Assembly: GCA_009782085.1 (NCBI GenBank)
Contig: WQUN01000115.1
Coordinates: 1-24,972 of the forward strand
Direction: 5' to 3'
Length of the DNA: 24,972 nucleotides
From: Bacillota bacterium
GTDB lineage: Bacteria > Bacillota > Clostridia > Lachnospirales > WQUN01
In this document: positions 4,550-12,041 of the stretch, piece after piece
How the letters are laid out: every line of letters begins with the position of its first letter
Numbering within the stretch: the stretch's first letter is position 1
Program-made: the position numbers and the translations under genes
Notes under the pieces: model-generated
The model's input: the letters and a program-made list of their open reading frames with translations, nothing else
The model's database searches: none
What the model was told of the DNA's origin: nothing

Positions 4550-7087
4550 TTACACCGGCTCGTCGGTCAGCCCGGCGCCGCCCGCCGCGCGCTCCCCTGC
4601 GTCCTCCCCTACCCCGGGATACCTTATCCTCTCGTGATACATCCCCTTGAATACCCGCAAAAACGCCTTTCCCACTGTGTCTATGTCCTTAAGCGTGAAC
4701 CCGCTGTCGATGAGCTGGCCGTCGTCCTGCTTGTCCTTTATCAGGCGGTCGATAAGCTCCCCAACGCTGTCCGCGTCGTCCGCGGAGTTTACCATGGAGC
4801 GCACTGCCGCCTCCGCGGTGTCCGCGAGCATGACGATGCCCGCCTCCCGGAACTGCGGCTTCACGAACTGATAGCGGAAAGCCGTGTCGGATACGTCGGC
4901 GTCCGGGTTCCCCATCTTTTCCTTGAAATAGAAAAACTTGATCACCGTGGTGCCGTGGTGCTGGCTGATAATGCTTTTGATCGCGTCGGGGAGGCGGTGC
5001 CGGTTCGCCATCTCGATGCCGTAGGTGACGTGGGACGCGATGATCTCGGCGCTCTCCAGGGGCGGCAGAAAATCGTGCGGATTCCCGCCGGCGATGTTCT
5101 CCGAGAAGTATTGCGGATTCCTGAGCTTACCTATGTCATGGTAGTACGCCCCCGCCCGCGCCAGGCCGGGGTCGGCGCCGATGTCTATGGCGGCGGTCTC
5201 GGCCAGGTTTGCCACGATGAGGCTGTGGTGGTATGTTCCCGGGGCTTCGAGTATCATCCTGTGCATCAGCGGGTTGGCGGGGTTCGTCAGGTCCAGGAAG
5301 CGTATATTCGTCGCGACCCCGAATAGCGCCTCCCAAAACGGCAGGCTGCCTACGCAGAGAATCACGGTAAAAAGGCCGTTTAACGCGGCGTAGCCCGATG
5401 CCGTTAAAACGGACGCGCTGTAAGCCTTCTCAAAGAATATCGTGATCATGAACATAAGCGCGAAGCACAGGCCGCTGGCCTGGAGGCCGACGTAGAAAAT
5501 CCTGCCCCGCTGGTTCGCGCCCATTGCGAGCATGGAGACTGAAAACCCGGCTGTCGCGTAGAACATGAAGAACTCCGGCCCGCCCTTGAATATCAGCATC
5601 GAAACGAGAGTCACCGCGACGCTTAAAACCGCGCCGAGCCGCAGATCCAGCAGCATGGACGAGAGCATCGCGAACAGCATGACAGGCATTATCTGGTAAG
5701 GCGTCTCTATTCTCGTCATGGCCAGAACTATGGCGATCGTCATGATATAGAGCGTGAACAGAAGGCCGGCCTCTTTTTTATTTTTCAGCAGGTTTTTATT
5801 GAAATTTGTGATATAGATCATCATGAACAGCAGGCACAGGGCCACGACCCCGACCGCGCCCAAAACCGGCAGTATCTTGTTGATCAGCCCGCCGGACACC
5901 AGGCCCAGGCTGTCCAGGATGTCGTACTCGTCCTGGCTGATGATGCTGCCCTCGTCCACTATCGTCTGGCCCTTCAGCAAAGTCACGACCGTGTACTGAG
6001 CCGCCCGCTCGCTCCGCGCGCGGTCCGTGGCCTCGGAGTCCTCGACCAGGTTGGGCTCCAGGAACTTGACCGCTATCTCGTAAGCCACGGCCCGCTCGTT
6101 CGAGTCCATCTCAGTCCTGGATATTAAATCCTGCGCCGACAGAATGACCTTGACGTCCACCTCCTGGAAGCCCTGATCCCAGAGGTTCAGGAGCGTTCCG
6201 ATAACGCCGCTCTCGATCCTGTTGAAGCCGTTCTGATCCGAGGCGAGCAGGATCTGGCACTGCTCCGCCGTAAGCGGCACTTGGAGCTGTGCCAGGCGCT
6301 CGGCCGCGGTGGGTCCCGACGGCGATGGGGACGGCTGCGCCGGGGACGCCGTCGGTTGGGCATTGGAAACGGGAATATTCATTGACGCGCCGGGAAGCGC
6401 TTCTCCGGACACGCCTGGGCTTGCCGTCCCCGGTGTTGGGATTGCCGCCTGATTTGAGCTTTGGGCTGCCGCTTGGCCGGCGCCTTGGCCTGCCTCCGGG
6501 CCCTGTGCTTCCGCTTGCTTTCGGACTTGACCGATGCTTTGGCCCGCCGCTTGATCGATACCTTGGTTTATGGCCTGAACCGGGCTTAGATCTAAAGTAT
6601 GGTCGGGACTTTGTTCCGGAGCCGGCCCGGCCGCCTGCGCGGCGTTACCGGCCGCTTCCCGGGCGAGCCTCTCCGCCTCCGCGGCGGCCTGTGCCGATTC
6701 CAGGGCAAGCTTCTGGGCGTCGGCCCGCGCCTGGGCCTGGGCCTGGAGTTCGGCCTGATATGCGGCCCGGAGCGCGCCGACCTGGGAGAAGTAATTGTTG
6801 ACGCTCCTTAGGACGGTGTCTGCGACGGACTGATCCTTTTTCAGGAGCGGCATGATATCGGAAGCGGCCTTTTCGGCCGCCTGTCTGTTCCTGTCAGTGG
6901 CGTTTTTGTCCTCGATGTCCCGCGGGGCCTTGATCTTCTGAAGCGAGACCTGACCCACCCGCAGGCTGTAACCGTCCTGGGAATAAGCGCCGAAGGCGAC
7001 GCAGACCGCGCTCGCCGCGAACACAAAAAAAACGAGCAGCGAATAAAAAAGGCGGTTGCCGATCTTGGGACGTTTGAGGCGTTTCAT
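4550..7087 (-). CDS. pgpH: PgpH-type 7TM-HD cyclic-di-AMP phosphodiesterase
   Basis: 845 residues from the preferred start at 7087 (MKRLKRPKIGNRL; GGGGG about 7 nt upstream); a longer frame from 7252 adds a hydrophobic but unlikely extension overlapping the HEPN gene. Order: N-terminal membrane helix (about 10-33), large extracytoplasmic 7TM-HDED domain (about 35-400), membrane helices (about 405-590), then a cytoplasmic HD domain. YHHSLIVANLAE near 619-630 and YYHDIGK near 648-654 carry the metal-binding His and His-Asp pairs; SAEIIASHVTYG and ISQHHGT follow. PgpH hydrolyses c-di-AMP, which controls potassium and osmotic balance. The extracytoplasmic domain contains a roughly 150-residue low-complexity insert (about 115-263) rich in Ala, Gln, Pro and Gly. 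Position before ybeY and dgkA is classic. Confidence 0.92.
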   Translation of the reverse strand: MKRLKRPKIGNRLFYSLLVFFVFAASAVCVAFGAYSQDGYSLRVGQVSLQKIKAPRDIEDKNATDRNRQAAEKAASDIMPLLKKDQSVADTVLRSVNNYFSQVGALRAAYQAELQAQAQARADAQKLALESAQAAAEAERLAREAAGNAAQAAGPAPEQSPDHTLDLSPVQAINQGIDQAAGQSIGQVRKQAEAQGPEAGQGAGQAAAQSSNQAAIPTPGTASPGVSGEALPGASMNIPVSNAQPTASPAQPSPSPSGPTAAERLAQLQVPLTAEQCQILLASDQNGFNRIESGVIGTLLNLWDQGFQEVDVKVILSAQDLISRTEMDSNERAVAYEIAVKFLEPNLVEDSEATDRARSERAAQYTVVTLLKGQTIVDEGSIISQDEYDILDSLGLVSGGLINKILPVLGAVGVVALCLLFMMIYITNFNKNLLKNKKEAGLLFTLYIMTIAIVLAMTRIETPYQIMPVMLFAMLSSMLLDLRLGAVLSVAVTLVSMLIFKGGPEFFMFYATAGFSVSMLAMGANQRGRIFYVGLQASGLCFALMFMITIFFEKAYSASVLTASGYAALNGLFTVILCVGSLPFWEALFGVATNIRFLDLTNPANPLMHRMILEAPGTYHHSLIVANLAETAAIDIGADPGLARAGAYYHDIGKLRNPQYFSENIAGGNPHDFLPPLESAEIIASHVTYGIEMANRHRLPDAIKSIISQHHGTTVIKFFYFKEKMGNPDADVSDTAFRYQFVKPQFREAGIVMLADTAEAAVRSMVNSADDADSVGELIDRLIKDKQDDGQLIDSGFTLKDIDTVGKAFLRVFKGMYHERIRYPGVGEDAGERAAGGAGLTDEPV

Positions 7088-7154
7088 AGGTACCCCCGAA
7101 GAATCTTTTGTACGCGTTGCAAACCGGCGCAGGGCCGTAACCAATGTCAACAGG

Positions 7155-7481
7155 TTAAGTAGAAATAAACAATTTACACAACTCCGGAATATCTTCTTCC
7201 ATAGCCTGCCATATCTGCTCCATATTGAGCTGCCAATAACCGTGCGCGGCAATATTTCTGACAGCGATTACTTGTATCCATTCTATGTGGGAATGCCGTT
7301 TCTTGAACTCATCCGATAAATGATTGGCGCATTCGCCTATCGTTATTAGCGACATGGAGATGGCATGTTGTATAACGTCGTCTTTAAGAAATTCAACTTT
7401 TGATTTATCAGCCAGCGTTTTGTTGATAAACCGCAATTCCTCTTTGATCCTTTCGATATTGTTATGGTCACGCTCGTTCAT
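7155..7481 (-). CDS. HEPN-domain toxin (HepT-like)
   Basis: 108 residues, mostly helical, ending a two-gene unit. RNIAAHGY at 75-82 matches the RNxxxH motif of HEPN ribonucleases (Arg75, His80), and IGECANHLSDEF is typical of the HepT/DUF86 family. HepT-type proteins act as RNases held in check by a partner nucleotidyltransferase that AMPylates a Tyr near the motif; here Tyr82 is the candidate target. The start overlaps the end of the upstream MNT gene by 14 nt, so synthesis is coupled. Base composition is visibly more AT-rich than in phoH and pgpH on either side, which suggests acquisition. The start at 7481 is the only sensible one. Confidence 0.88.
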   Translation of the reverse strand: MNERDHNNIERIKEELRFINKTLADKSKVEFLKDDVIQHAISMSLITIGECANHLSDEFKKRHSHIEWIQVIAVRNIAAHGYWQLNMEQIWQAMEEDIPELCKLFIST

Positions 7482-7758
7482 ATACGTTTACCGCCTTCTC
7501 AATATTCAACATTCCCGGCCGTGCGGCCGGCAGCGTCACCACATCTACCGGATAGCCCAAATGATCCTCGAGTTCCTGTTTGAACCCCATGACCTTGAAT
7601 ATCGACGGTATTTTCACATCAAAGGCGACCAAAAAATCCGCGTCGGATTTTTCCGTAGCGTTTCCGTTGGCATACGAACCGAATAAATCGACCTTGACAA
7701 TGCCATACTTTTCCGCCAGCGGCTTGACCGCGCGCCGGATAACTTCTGTCGTCAGCAT
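7468..7758 (-). CDS. MNT-domain nucleotidyltransferase antitoxin (MntA-like)
   Basis: 96 residues with the minimal nucleotidyltransferase signature GSYANGNATEKSDADFLV at 27-44. The GSx9-13DxD motif gives Asp39 and Asp41 as metal ligands, and the third Asp is probably Asp72 in YPVDVVTL. Proteins of this size paired with HEPN act as antitoxins by transferring AMP to the toxin. The start has AGGGAAG a few nt upstream. The pair lies between phoH (51 bp upstream) and pgpH (68 bp downstream), in the same direction. An inverted repeat at 7784-7804 just upstream could be its operator. Composition is more AT-rich than in the host operon. Confidence 0.9.
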   Translation of the reverse strand: MLTTEVIRRAVKPLAEKYGIVKVDLFGSYANGNATEKSDADFLVAFDVKIPSIFKVMGFKQELEDHLGYPVDVVTLPAARPGMLNIEKAVNVYERA

Positions 7759-7783
7759 ATTTGCTTCCCTTCAGGTATACTCT

Positions 7784-7804
7784 TTAACGGATACAAGCCG
7801 TTAA
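7784..7804. promoter_or_regulatory. Perfect inverted repeat upstream of the MNT gene
   Basis: TTAACGG (7784-7790) and CCGTTAA (7798-7804) form a perfect 7-bp palindrome with a 7-nt centre in the 51-bp gap between phoH and the MNT gene. No T-run follows on the minus strand, so a dyad operator for autoregulation is a better guess than a terminator. I find no clear promoter around it. Confidence 0.4.
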
Positions 7805-7809
7805 GAAGT

Positions 7810-8856
7810 TTATGTCCGTCCAGCCTCGCGCCTGCCCGTCTCGCGCCCGCGCGAAGGGTTTCTTTTCATCCTGTACCTTTTCTCCCTGTTGTCCCTGTAA
7901 GCGGCCCGCGCGTGGTTTTTCTCGTACGCGTTGATGATCCTCTGCACCAGCGGATGCCGCACGACGTCCTTCGACGTCAGGTAGGATATGCCTATGTCGT
8001 CTATGTTATCCAGGATCCTTATGGCCTCGTTAAGCCCGGACGTCTTGCCCTCGGGCAGGTCGATCTGCGTGATGTCGCCGGTGACGACCACCTTGGAGCC
8101 GTAGCCGATCCTCGTCAGGAACATCTTCATCTGCTCCTGCGTGGTGTTCTGGGCCTCGTCCAGGACGATGAAGGAGTTGTCCAGAGTCCGGCCGCGCATA
8201 TACGCCAGCGGCGCGACCTCGATTAGCCCCTTCTCGAAATTCTTCTGGAAGCCCTCGTTGCCCATGATGTCGTTCAGCGCGTCGTACAGCGGCCTTAGGT
8301 ACGGATCGACCTTCTGCTGCAGGTCCCCCGGCAAAAAGCCCAGCTTCTCCCCGGCCTCGATAGCCGGCCGGGTCAGGATGATCCGGTTTACCGCGTTGTT
8401 CTTGAACGCCGTTATGGCCATTGCCATGGCCAGATAGGTCTTGCCTGTCCCCGCGGGGCCTATGGAGAAGACTATCGTGTTTTTCCGGATCATGTCCACA
8501 TATTTCTTCTGCCCGGCCGTTTTGGGCTTCACCGGACGCCCGGAGACCGTCACGCAGACCGTGTCGTCGCTGATCTTTTCGATCTCGTGGAAGTTGTCCT
8601 CCCCAAGGGAGGCGATCACATAGTTGACGTTCTGCTCGGCTATTATCTCGCCCTTCTGGGCGAAAGCCGCCAGCTTGGTCATCACGGCCGCCGCCTTCGC
8701 CGTCCCCTCGCCGCCGAGGACGACGACGCTGTCGCCCCTGTTGACCACGCTGACCGAAAACACCGCCTCTATCTTCTTCACATTCTCGTCCAGCCGGCCG
8801 AACACGTTGCCGATGACCCCGTTGGGGATGTTGAGCTGTATCTTTTGTTGTTCCAC
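7810..8856 (-). CDS. phoH: PhoH-family ATPase
   Basis: 348 residues, normal for the PhoH (YbeZ-like) family. The N-terminal 100 residues (IPNGVIGNVFGRLDENVKKIE) form a KH-like segment. The ATPase core has Walker A GPAGTGKT at 133-140, RPAIEAGEKLGFLPGD at about 163-178 and Walker B VLDEAQNTT at 231-239. The tail is Arg-rich. PhoH is thought to act with YbeY in rRNA processing, consistent with the shared cluster. The start is a GTG at 8856; AAGGAG lies about 11 nt upstream, overlapping the end of yqfD. Normally pgpH follows directly; here the MNT/HEPN pair intervenes. Confidence 0.95.
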   Translation of the reverse strand: MEQQKIQLNIPNGVIGNVFGRLDENVKKIEAVFSVSVVNRGDSVVVLGGEGTAKAAAVMTKLAAFAQKGEIIAEQNVNYVIASLGEDNFHEIEKISDDTVCVTVSGRPVKPKTAGQKKYVDMIRKNTIVFSIGPAGTGKTYLAMAMAITAFKNNAVNRIILTRPAIEAGEKLGFLPGDLQQKVDPYLRPLYDALNDIMGNEGFQKNFEKGLIEVAPLAYMRGRTLDNSFIVLDEAQNTTQEQMKMFLTRIGYGSKVVVTGDITQIDLPEGKTSGLNEAIRILDNIDDIGISYLTSKDVVRHPLVQRIINAYEKNHARAAYRDNREKRYRMKRNPSRGRETGRREAGRT

Positions 8857-8871
8857 TTATGTAACCGCTCC

Positions 8872-10059
8872 TTATTGATTTGTTGTCTGTTCGTCTATCC
8901 GTTCGTTCACGGTGATAAGCGCGCTGACGCCCAGGCTGCCTCCGTTATCCGTGAAAGTCAGTTTCTTGTCGAGTATGTCCGCCGCGAAGTCGAACTCGCG
9001 GATGATCCGCCCGGTGACCAGCCGGTCGGCCAGAGCCTCGGCCTGCTCTTTCGTCCTGGTCCGCCTGACTGGCATGAACTCCTTGCTCGTCTCGGTGACG
9101 ATAATAAACGGCAGGGGGTAGTCCTCCCCGAAACGAAGCTGGAACCTGCTTGTTATTTTATCACAGTTCACATAGGAATTACTACCCCGGAATCCGCCGA
9201 TTTTCCGGTTGAATATTAAAAATTCGTGTCTTTTTTGCTCCTCGCCCGTGTAAACCTTTTCCTCCCAGGCATACGGAACGTCGAACGTTATGGTATAGTA
9301 TGTCTTTGCCCAGACCTCGGCGCTCGCCCTCACGTTCTTCTGCAACACCGCGCCGTCGCCGCCGTCGGCCAGTATCCGGCCGCTGACTATGACGTCGCCC
9401 TTCCTGACGGTGTCGTTCTCCTTAACGAGCGGCCTGCCGGCGGCGGTCACGATGGAAGTTATGAGCCCGTCCTTGGCCGCGACCACGTCGCAGGGCACGC
9501 TCGCGTCGATAACTTCCTTCCGGGGAATCGCCTCGGCTATCTCAATTGTCGCCCGCGTGCCCCTTATGTATACGTTCGCCCAGGTCACGTCCGGAAAATT
9601 GTCCAGGATGCCCTTGGCAAGTTTCTTCCCGTCCAGGCCGATCCGAAAAGAGCCCGCGCTGAGGCCCTCCTTGCCGCAATAGGCCAAAACCGCGTCCCGC
9701 GAAACTCTTTCGCAGCCGGTGACGTCCACCAGCCAGACAAAACTCTGGAGCGCCGCAAGCGCGAGTATGAAAACGACGAGCCCCGCGAAAAGGAACTTGC
9801 GCCTCCTGTACCTGTGCAGAAAGAACGGCAGGCCGTATCTGGCGAGGATCCTGACATGGCTCTTGGTCTTGTGCTGGCATTCCCTGAGCATCCTGAAGCC
9901 CTTTATCGAGACTTTCATCGTGCAGACGCCGTCCTCGCGCTCCACGTCCCAGAGATAGATGTTCTTGTGCACGGCCATGTTGATGAAGCGTTCGACGGCC
10001 GCGCCCCTGACCTCGATTTTGACATACCCGCGAAGGACTTTCCAAAGCCACAGCAGCAT
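8872..10059 (-). CDS. yqfD: Sporulation protein YqfD (stage IV-type membrane protein)
   Basis: 395 residues, the usual length. The N-terminus (GYVKIEVRGAAVERFINMA) is a cytoplasmic segment, followed by a basic stretch and one membrane helix at about 89-111 (FLFAGLVVFILALAAL). Then comes a large outer domain with GCERVSRDAVLAYC, TIEIAEAIPRKE and KEGDVIVSG-like strands. YqfD is a mother-cell membrane protein made early in sporulation; the molecular function is not well defined. GGGGAG lies 8 nt upstream of the start. It is 27 bp downstream of yqfC and ends 15 bp before phoH, so the three form one transcription unit. Confidence 0.93.
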   Translation of the reverse strand: MLLWLWKVLRGYVKIEVRGAAVERFINMAVHKNIYLWDVEREDGVCTMKVSIKGFRMLRECQHKTKSHVRILARYGLPFFLHRYRRRKFLFAGLVVFILALAALQSFVWLVDVTGCERVSRDAVLAYCGKEGLSAGSFRIGLDGKKLAKGILDNFPDVTWANVYIRGTRATIEIAEAIPRKEVIDASVPCDVVAAKDGLITSIVTAAGRPLVKENDTVRKGDVIVSGRILADGGDGAVLQKNVRASAEVWAKTYYTITFDVPYAWEEKVYTGEEQKRHEFLIFNRKIGGFRGSNSYVNCDKITSRFQLRFGEDYPLPFIIVTETSKEFMPVRRTRTKEQAEALADRLVTGRIIREFDFAADILDKKLTFTDNGGSLGVSALITVNERIDEQTTNQ

Positions 10060-10086
10060 ATTTTTCTCCCCTTGATAGTCTTGAGT

Positions 10087-10362
10087 TCACCCGCCCAAGC
10101 CGACGTTGCCTATCGCTCCCGAAATCAGTATGTTTTCGGAGGTGATACGCTTTATGTAGAGCTTTCTGCCATTGATGACCAAAACGCCGGAAGAGGTGTT
10201 GATCCGTATCCTCTCGTCCGTGAATTCCACAATATTCCTGTAATTCTCCACGCTGACCTCGTTTTTGCCCATCATGGACACGAAAGGCAGATCGAGGATC
10301 ACTTCCCCCGGCAAAGACAGGGCGGAGGCGACCTTTTCCTTAAGGGATTCCTTTTTTGACAT
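10087..10362 (-). CDS. yqfC: Sporulation protein YqfC
   Basis: 91 residues, typical of the YqfC/YabP-like family. The sequence SLPGEVILDLPFVSMMGKNE followed by VSVENYRNIVEFTDERIRI and GRKLYIKRIT is characteristic. YqfC is associated with the mother cell during sporulation; its biochemical role is unknown. It is the first gene of the yqfC-yqfD-phoH cluster, and a possible sigma-E-like promoter lies about 40 nt upstream. A GAGGCGG site precedes the ATG. Its presence suggests descent from an endospore former, though not that this strain makes spores. Confidence 0.92.
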   Translation of the reverse strand: MSKKESLKEKVASALSLPGEVILDLPFVSMMGKNEVSVENYRNIVEFTDERIRINTSSGVLVINGRKLYIKRITSENILISGAIGNVGLGG

Positions 10363-10397
10363 ATTCCGCCTCGCTTTTCATTAAAAACCTATACAGG

Positions 10398-10425
10398 ATT
10401 ATATGCAGGGGGCGAAAAGTATTAG
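10398..10425 (-). promoter_or_regulatory. Candidate sigma-E-type promoter of yqfC
   Basis: On the minus strand TAATACT (10419-10425) and CATATAAT (10398-10405) are separated by 13 nt. The -10 differs by one base from the sigma-E consensus CATACAAT and the spacing fits. The position, about 36 nt ahead of the ATG, and the known sigma-E control of yqfC/yqfD in Bacillus support it; the -35 match is weak. Confidence 0.4.
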
Positions 10426-10520
10426 AACATGTATGCGGCTCTCAGGAACGCCGCGCCGGCGGCCGATTTTCCGCCATGCCCAACACAGCCTAATTCCGCA
10501 TATCGTAACAAAAAACTACG

Positions 10521-10577
10521 TGTCATTATCAACTCAGTGAAGGATCCTAAGATTCTTCGGCTTCGCCTCAGAATGAC
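10521..10577. repeat. Decayed copy of the TGTCA palindromic repeat
   Basis: Starts TGTCATTATC and ends CTTCGCCTCAGAATGACG; the right half, AAGATTCTTCG..CTTCG, closely matches 456-483 and the left half is degraded. With the other repeats below it accounts for much of the gene-free interval 10363-10995; nothing is recognised in 10440-10520 or 10578-10621. Confidence 0.6.
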
Positions 10578-10621
10578 GAGCGACAGGTCAGTCTAATTTA
10601 TGGGGAAATGCACAAACCGCA

Positions 10622-10740
10622 TGTAGGGCAGGGGCTCTGTTCCCGCCGCTTTTGATCTGTTTCTGGTTTACGGCGGGAGCAGAGCCCCCGCCCTACAATT
10701 AATTTGTGGTTTACGGCGGGAGCAGAGCCCCCGCCCTACA
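10622..10740. repeat. TGTAGGGC palindromic element with duplicated right arm
   Basis: Left arm 10622-10648 (TGTAGGGCAGGGGCTCTG) pairs with right arm 10671-10697 (CAGAGCCCCCGCCCTACA at its end). The right arm is then repeated: 10664-10701 and 10707-10744 are 38-nt direct repeats with a 43-nt period. A related palindrome with the same TGTAGGGC/GCCCTACA ends is at 11851-11949. Confidence 0.75.
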
Positions 10741-10807
10741 ATTATTCACTGCTGTAATAGGCAAATTCATAGATTTTAGACTGGCCTGTGACGAGCGATT
10801 TTCATGT

Positions 10808-10836
10808 TTGCAACACGCGAGGATTCGTGTTATCAT
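10808..10836 (+). promoter_or_regulatory. Candidate sigma-A-type promoter of the signal peptidase gene
   Basis: TTGCAA (10808-10813), 17-nt spacer, TATCAT (10831-10836). Transcription would start near 10843, leaving a leader of about 150 nt that contains the palindrome at 10865-10963. Confidence 0.5.
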
Positions 10837-10864
10837 GCAATGGACTTCTTCGGAAATGAAGCGC

Positions 10865-10963
10865 TATAGCCGTTTCGATTTGAAACGAACTGAAAACGGG
10901 CGCGAGACGGCCGATGGTCAATCGCGCGGAGTTTGAGGCTCAATTTCAAACGAAACGGCGATA
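10865..10963. repeat. Inverted repeat in the leader of the signal peptidase gene
   Basis: GCCGTTTCGATTTGAAA (10869-10885) is nearly complementary to TTTCAAACGAAACGGC (10944-10959), enclosing about 58 nt. The arms lie within the predicted leader and end about 20 nt before the GGAGG at 10984-10988. It could be a leader structure or another miniature element; a solo TGGACTTCTTCGGAAATG arm just before it (near 10835-10852) favours mobile-element debris. Confidence 0.5.
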
Positions 10964-10995
10964 CCATAATCGGCCATACGGACGGAGGAAAATGA

Positions 10996-11718
10996 ATGCT
11001 GGACACTGAAGACGACAACAACATCCCGGAGGACAACAACATCCCGGAGAACGACAACATCCCGGAGGACGGCTACATCCGGGACGACAACGGCGACTTT
11101 CCGGAGGACAACTACATCCAGGACGGCGACGGCGATTTTCGGGAAGACGAACCGGACGGCGGCGCTCAAGCCGCGCCTCCCGGCCGGAAAAAAGGCTCGC
11201 CCATTGGCTCGCCCATTGGCGCGATATTCAGCGTGTTGAGCACCGTAGTGATGGTCGTGATCATATTGTTTTTGCTCCTGCAGCTCACGTCCATCGCGTC
11301 CAGCAACGGACGCTCGGTCTTCGGGCTTAAGGCGTACGTCGTGCTGAGCGGCAGCATGGCTCCGACTTTTGACACCGGAAGCTATATCATAGCGAAAAGC
11401 GTCAAACCGGAGGATGTCCGAATGGGCGACGTGATATCCGTGCAGGTAACCGACGACACCATCGTCACCCACCGCGTGGTCGGCATAGCGCAGTCCGGCG
11501 GCGACTATCTGTTTACAACCAAGGGCGACGCCAACACCGACAGCGACCCGACCCCGCGCTCCGGGCAGCAGCTCCTCGGCGTAGTCATTTTCTCGATCGC
11601 AAAACTTGGGTATGTGATCGACTTTCTTCACCAGCCGCCGGTGCTCATCACTCTGTTCGCGGTGCTCATAGCGCTTATCATCGGCCCGGAGGTTTTTAAG
11701 GCGCTGAAAAAGAAGTAG
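10996..11718 (+). CDS. SipW-type signal peptidase I
   Basis: 240 residues. Catalytic Ser120 is in VLSGSMAPTF. The position of the usual bacterial Lys is taken by His159 in IVTHRVVGI, and KGDAN at 177-180 supplies the acidic residue; this is the ER-type/SipW arrangement. Hydrophobic helices at about 76-98 and 214-231 place the active site outside the membrane. Family members are about 180-190 residues; the excess is an acidic N-terminal tail (1-55) built from degenerate DNNIPED/DGDF repeats, encoded by near-identical 15- to 18-nt repeats. SipW enzymes often process TasA/camelysin-type biofilm proteins, but no such substrate gene is in the window. The ATG at 10996 is chosen because GGAGG is 7 nt upstream. 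Confidence 0.87.
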   Translation: MLDTEDDNNIPEDNNIPENDNIPEDGYIRDDNGDFPEDNYIQDGDGDFREDEPDGGAQAAPPGRKKGSPIGSPIGAIFSVLSTVVMVVIILFLLLQLTSIASSNGRSVFGLKAYVVLSGSMAPTFDTGSYIIAKSVKPEDVRMGDVISVQVTDDTIVTHRVVGIAQSGGDYLFTTKGDANTDSDPTPRSGQQLLGVVIFSIAKLGYVIDFLHQPPVLITLFAVLIALIIGPEVFKALKKK

Positions 11719-11725
11719 GGAACGG

Positions 11726-11770
11726 TCTTGACCGTTCCTGTCTTGACCGTTCCTGTCTTGACCGTTCCCG
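11726..11770 (+). repeat. Three tandem 15-bp repeats
   Basis: Unit TCTTGACCGTTCCTG occurs three times at 11726, 11741 and 11756, the last ending CCG. The preceding GGAACGG makes GGAACGGTC-TT-GACCGTTCC a near-closed palindrome directly after the signal peptidase stop. There is no T-run, so it is a poor intrinsic terminator. Confidence 0.8.
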
Positions 11771-11850
11771 CGCGGAGGCGCGCGAGGACTGCGCAAACCG
11801 CCACGACAACGCATGAAAGTATTTCTGCATAAAATTAGAGTTCCTTTTGT

Positions 11851-11949
11851 TGTAGGGCACGCCGACCCCGGCGCGCCGTTCCGCTAAATTGGCACTATTT
11901 GCATTGAATATTATTGCAAGCTCGGCGCCCGGGGTCGGCGCGCCCTACA
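11851..11949. repeat. TGTAGGGC palindromic element, second copy
   Basis: TGTAGGGCACGCCGACCCCG (from 11851) pairs with CGGGGTCGGCGCGCCCTACA (ending 11949) around an AT-rich loop. Same terminal TGTAGGGC/GCCCTACA as 10622-10740 but a different GC-rich stem. With the tandem repeat it explains most of the gap 11719-12010; nothing else is recognised there. Confidence 0.75.
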
Positions 11950-12012
11950 TTCGTTGTGCAATTTGTATGTTCATGCGTTTGTCGTGCGTAAACCGCAAGA
12001 AATTTTTTCGTG

Positions 12013-12041
12013 TTGCATTTTTATCAAAAACCGTGTATACT
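12013..12041 (+). promoter_or_regulatory. Sigma-A-type promoter of tRNA-Glu
   Basis: TTGCAT (12013-12018), 17-nt spacer, TATACT (12036-12041). The transcript would carry a leader of about 105 nt with GC-rich hairpins (such as GGGCGCGGTTCGCGCCC near 12073) before the tRNA; the leader is presumably removed by RNase P. Confidence 0.65.

Noticed and set aside
7088..7252. N-terminal extension of PgpH by 55 residues
   Set aside because: It overlaps the HEPN gene, lacks family similarity and has no ribosome site; the ATG at 7087 has GGGGG at good spacing and starts with the expected basic segment.
10622..10744. CRISPR-like repeats (38-nt repeats, 43-nt period)
   Set aside because: Only two units, with a 5-nt gap rather than spacers, and the unit is the arm of a palindromic element; no cas genes nearby.
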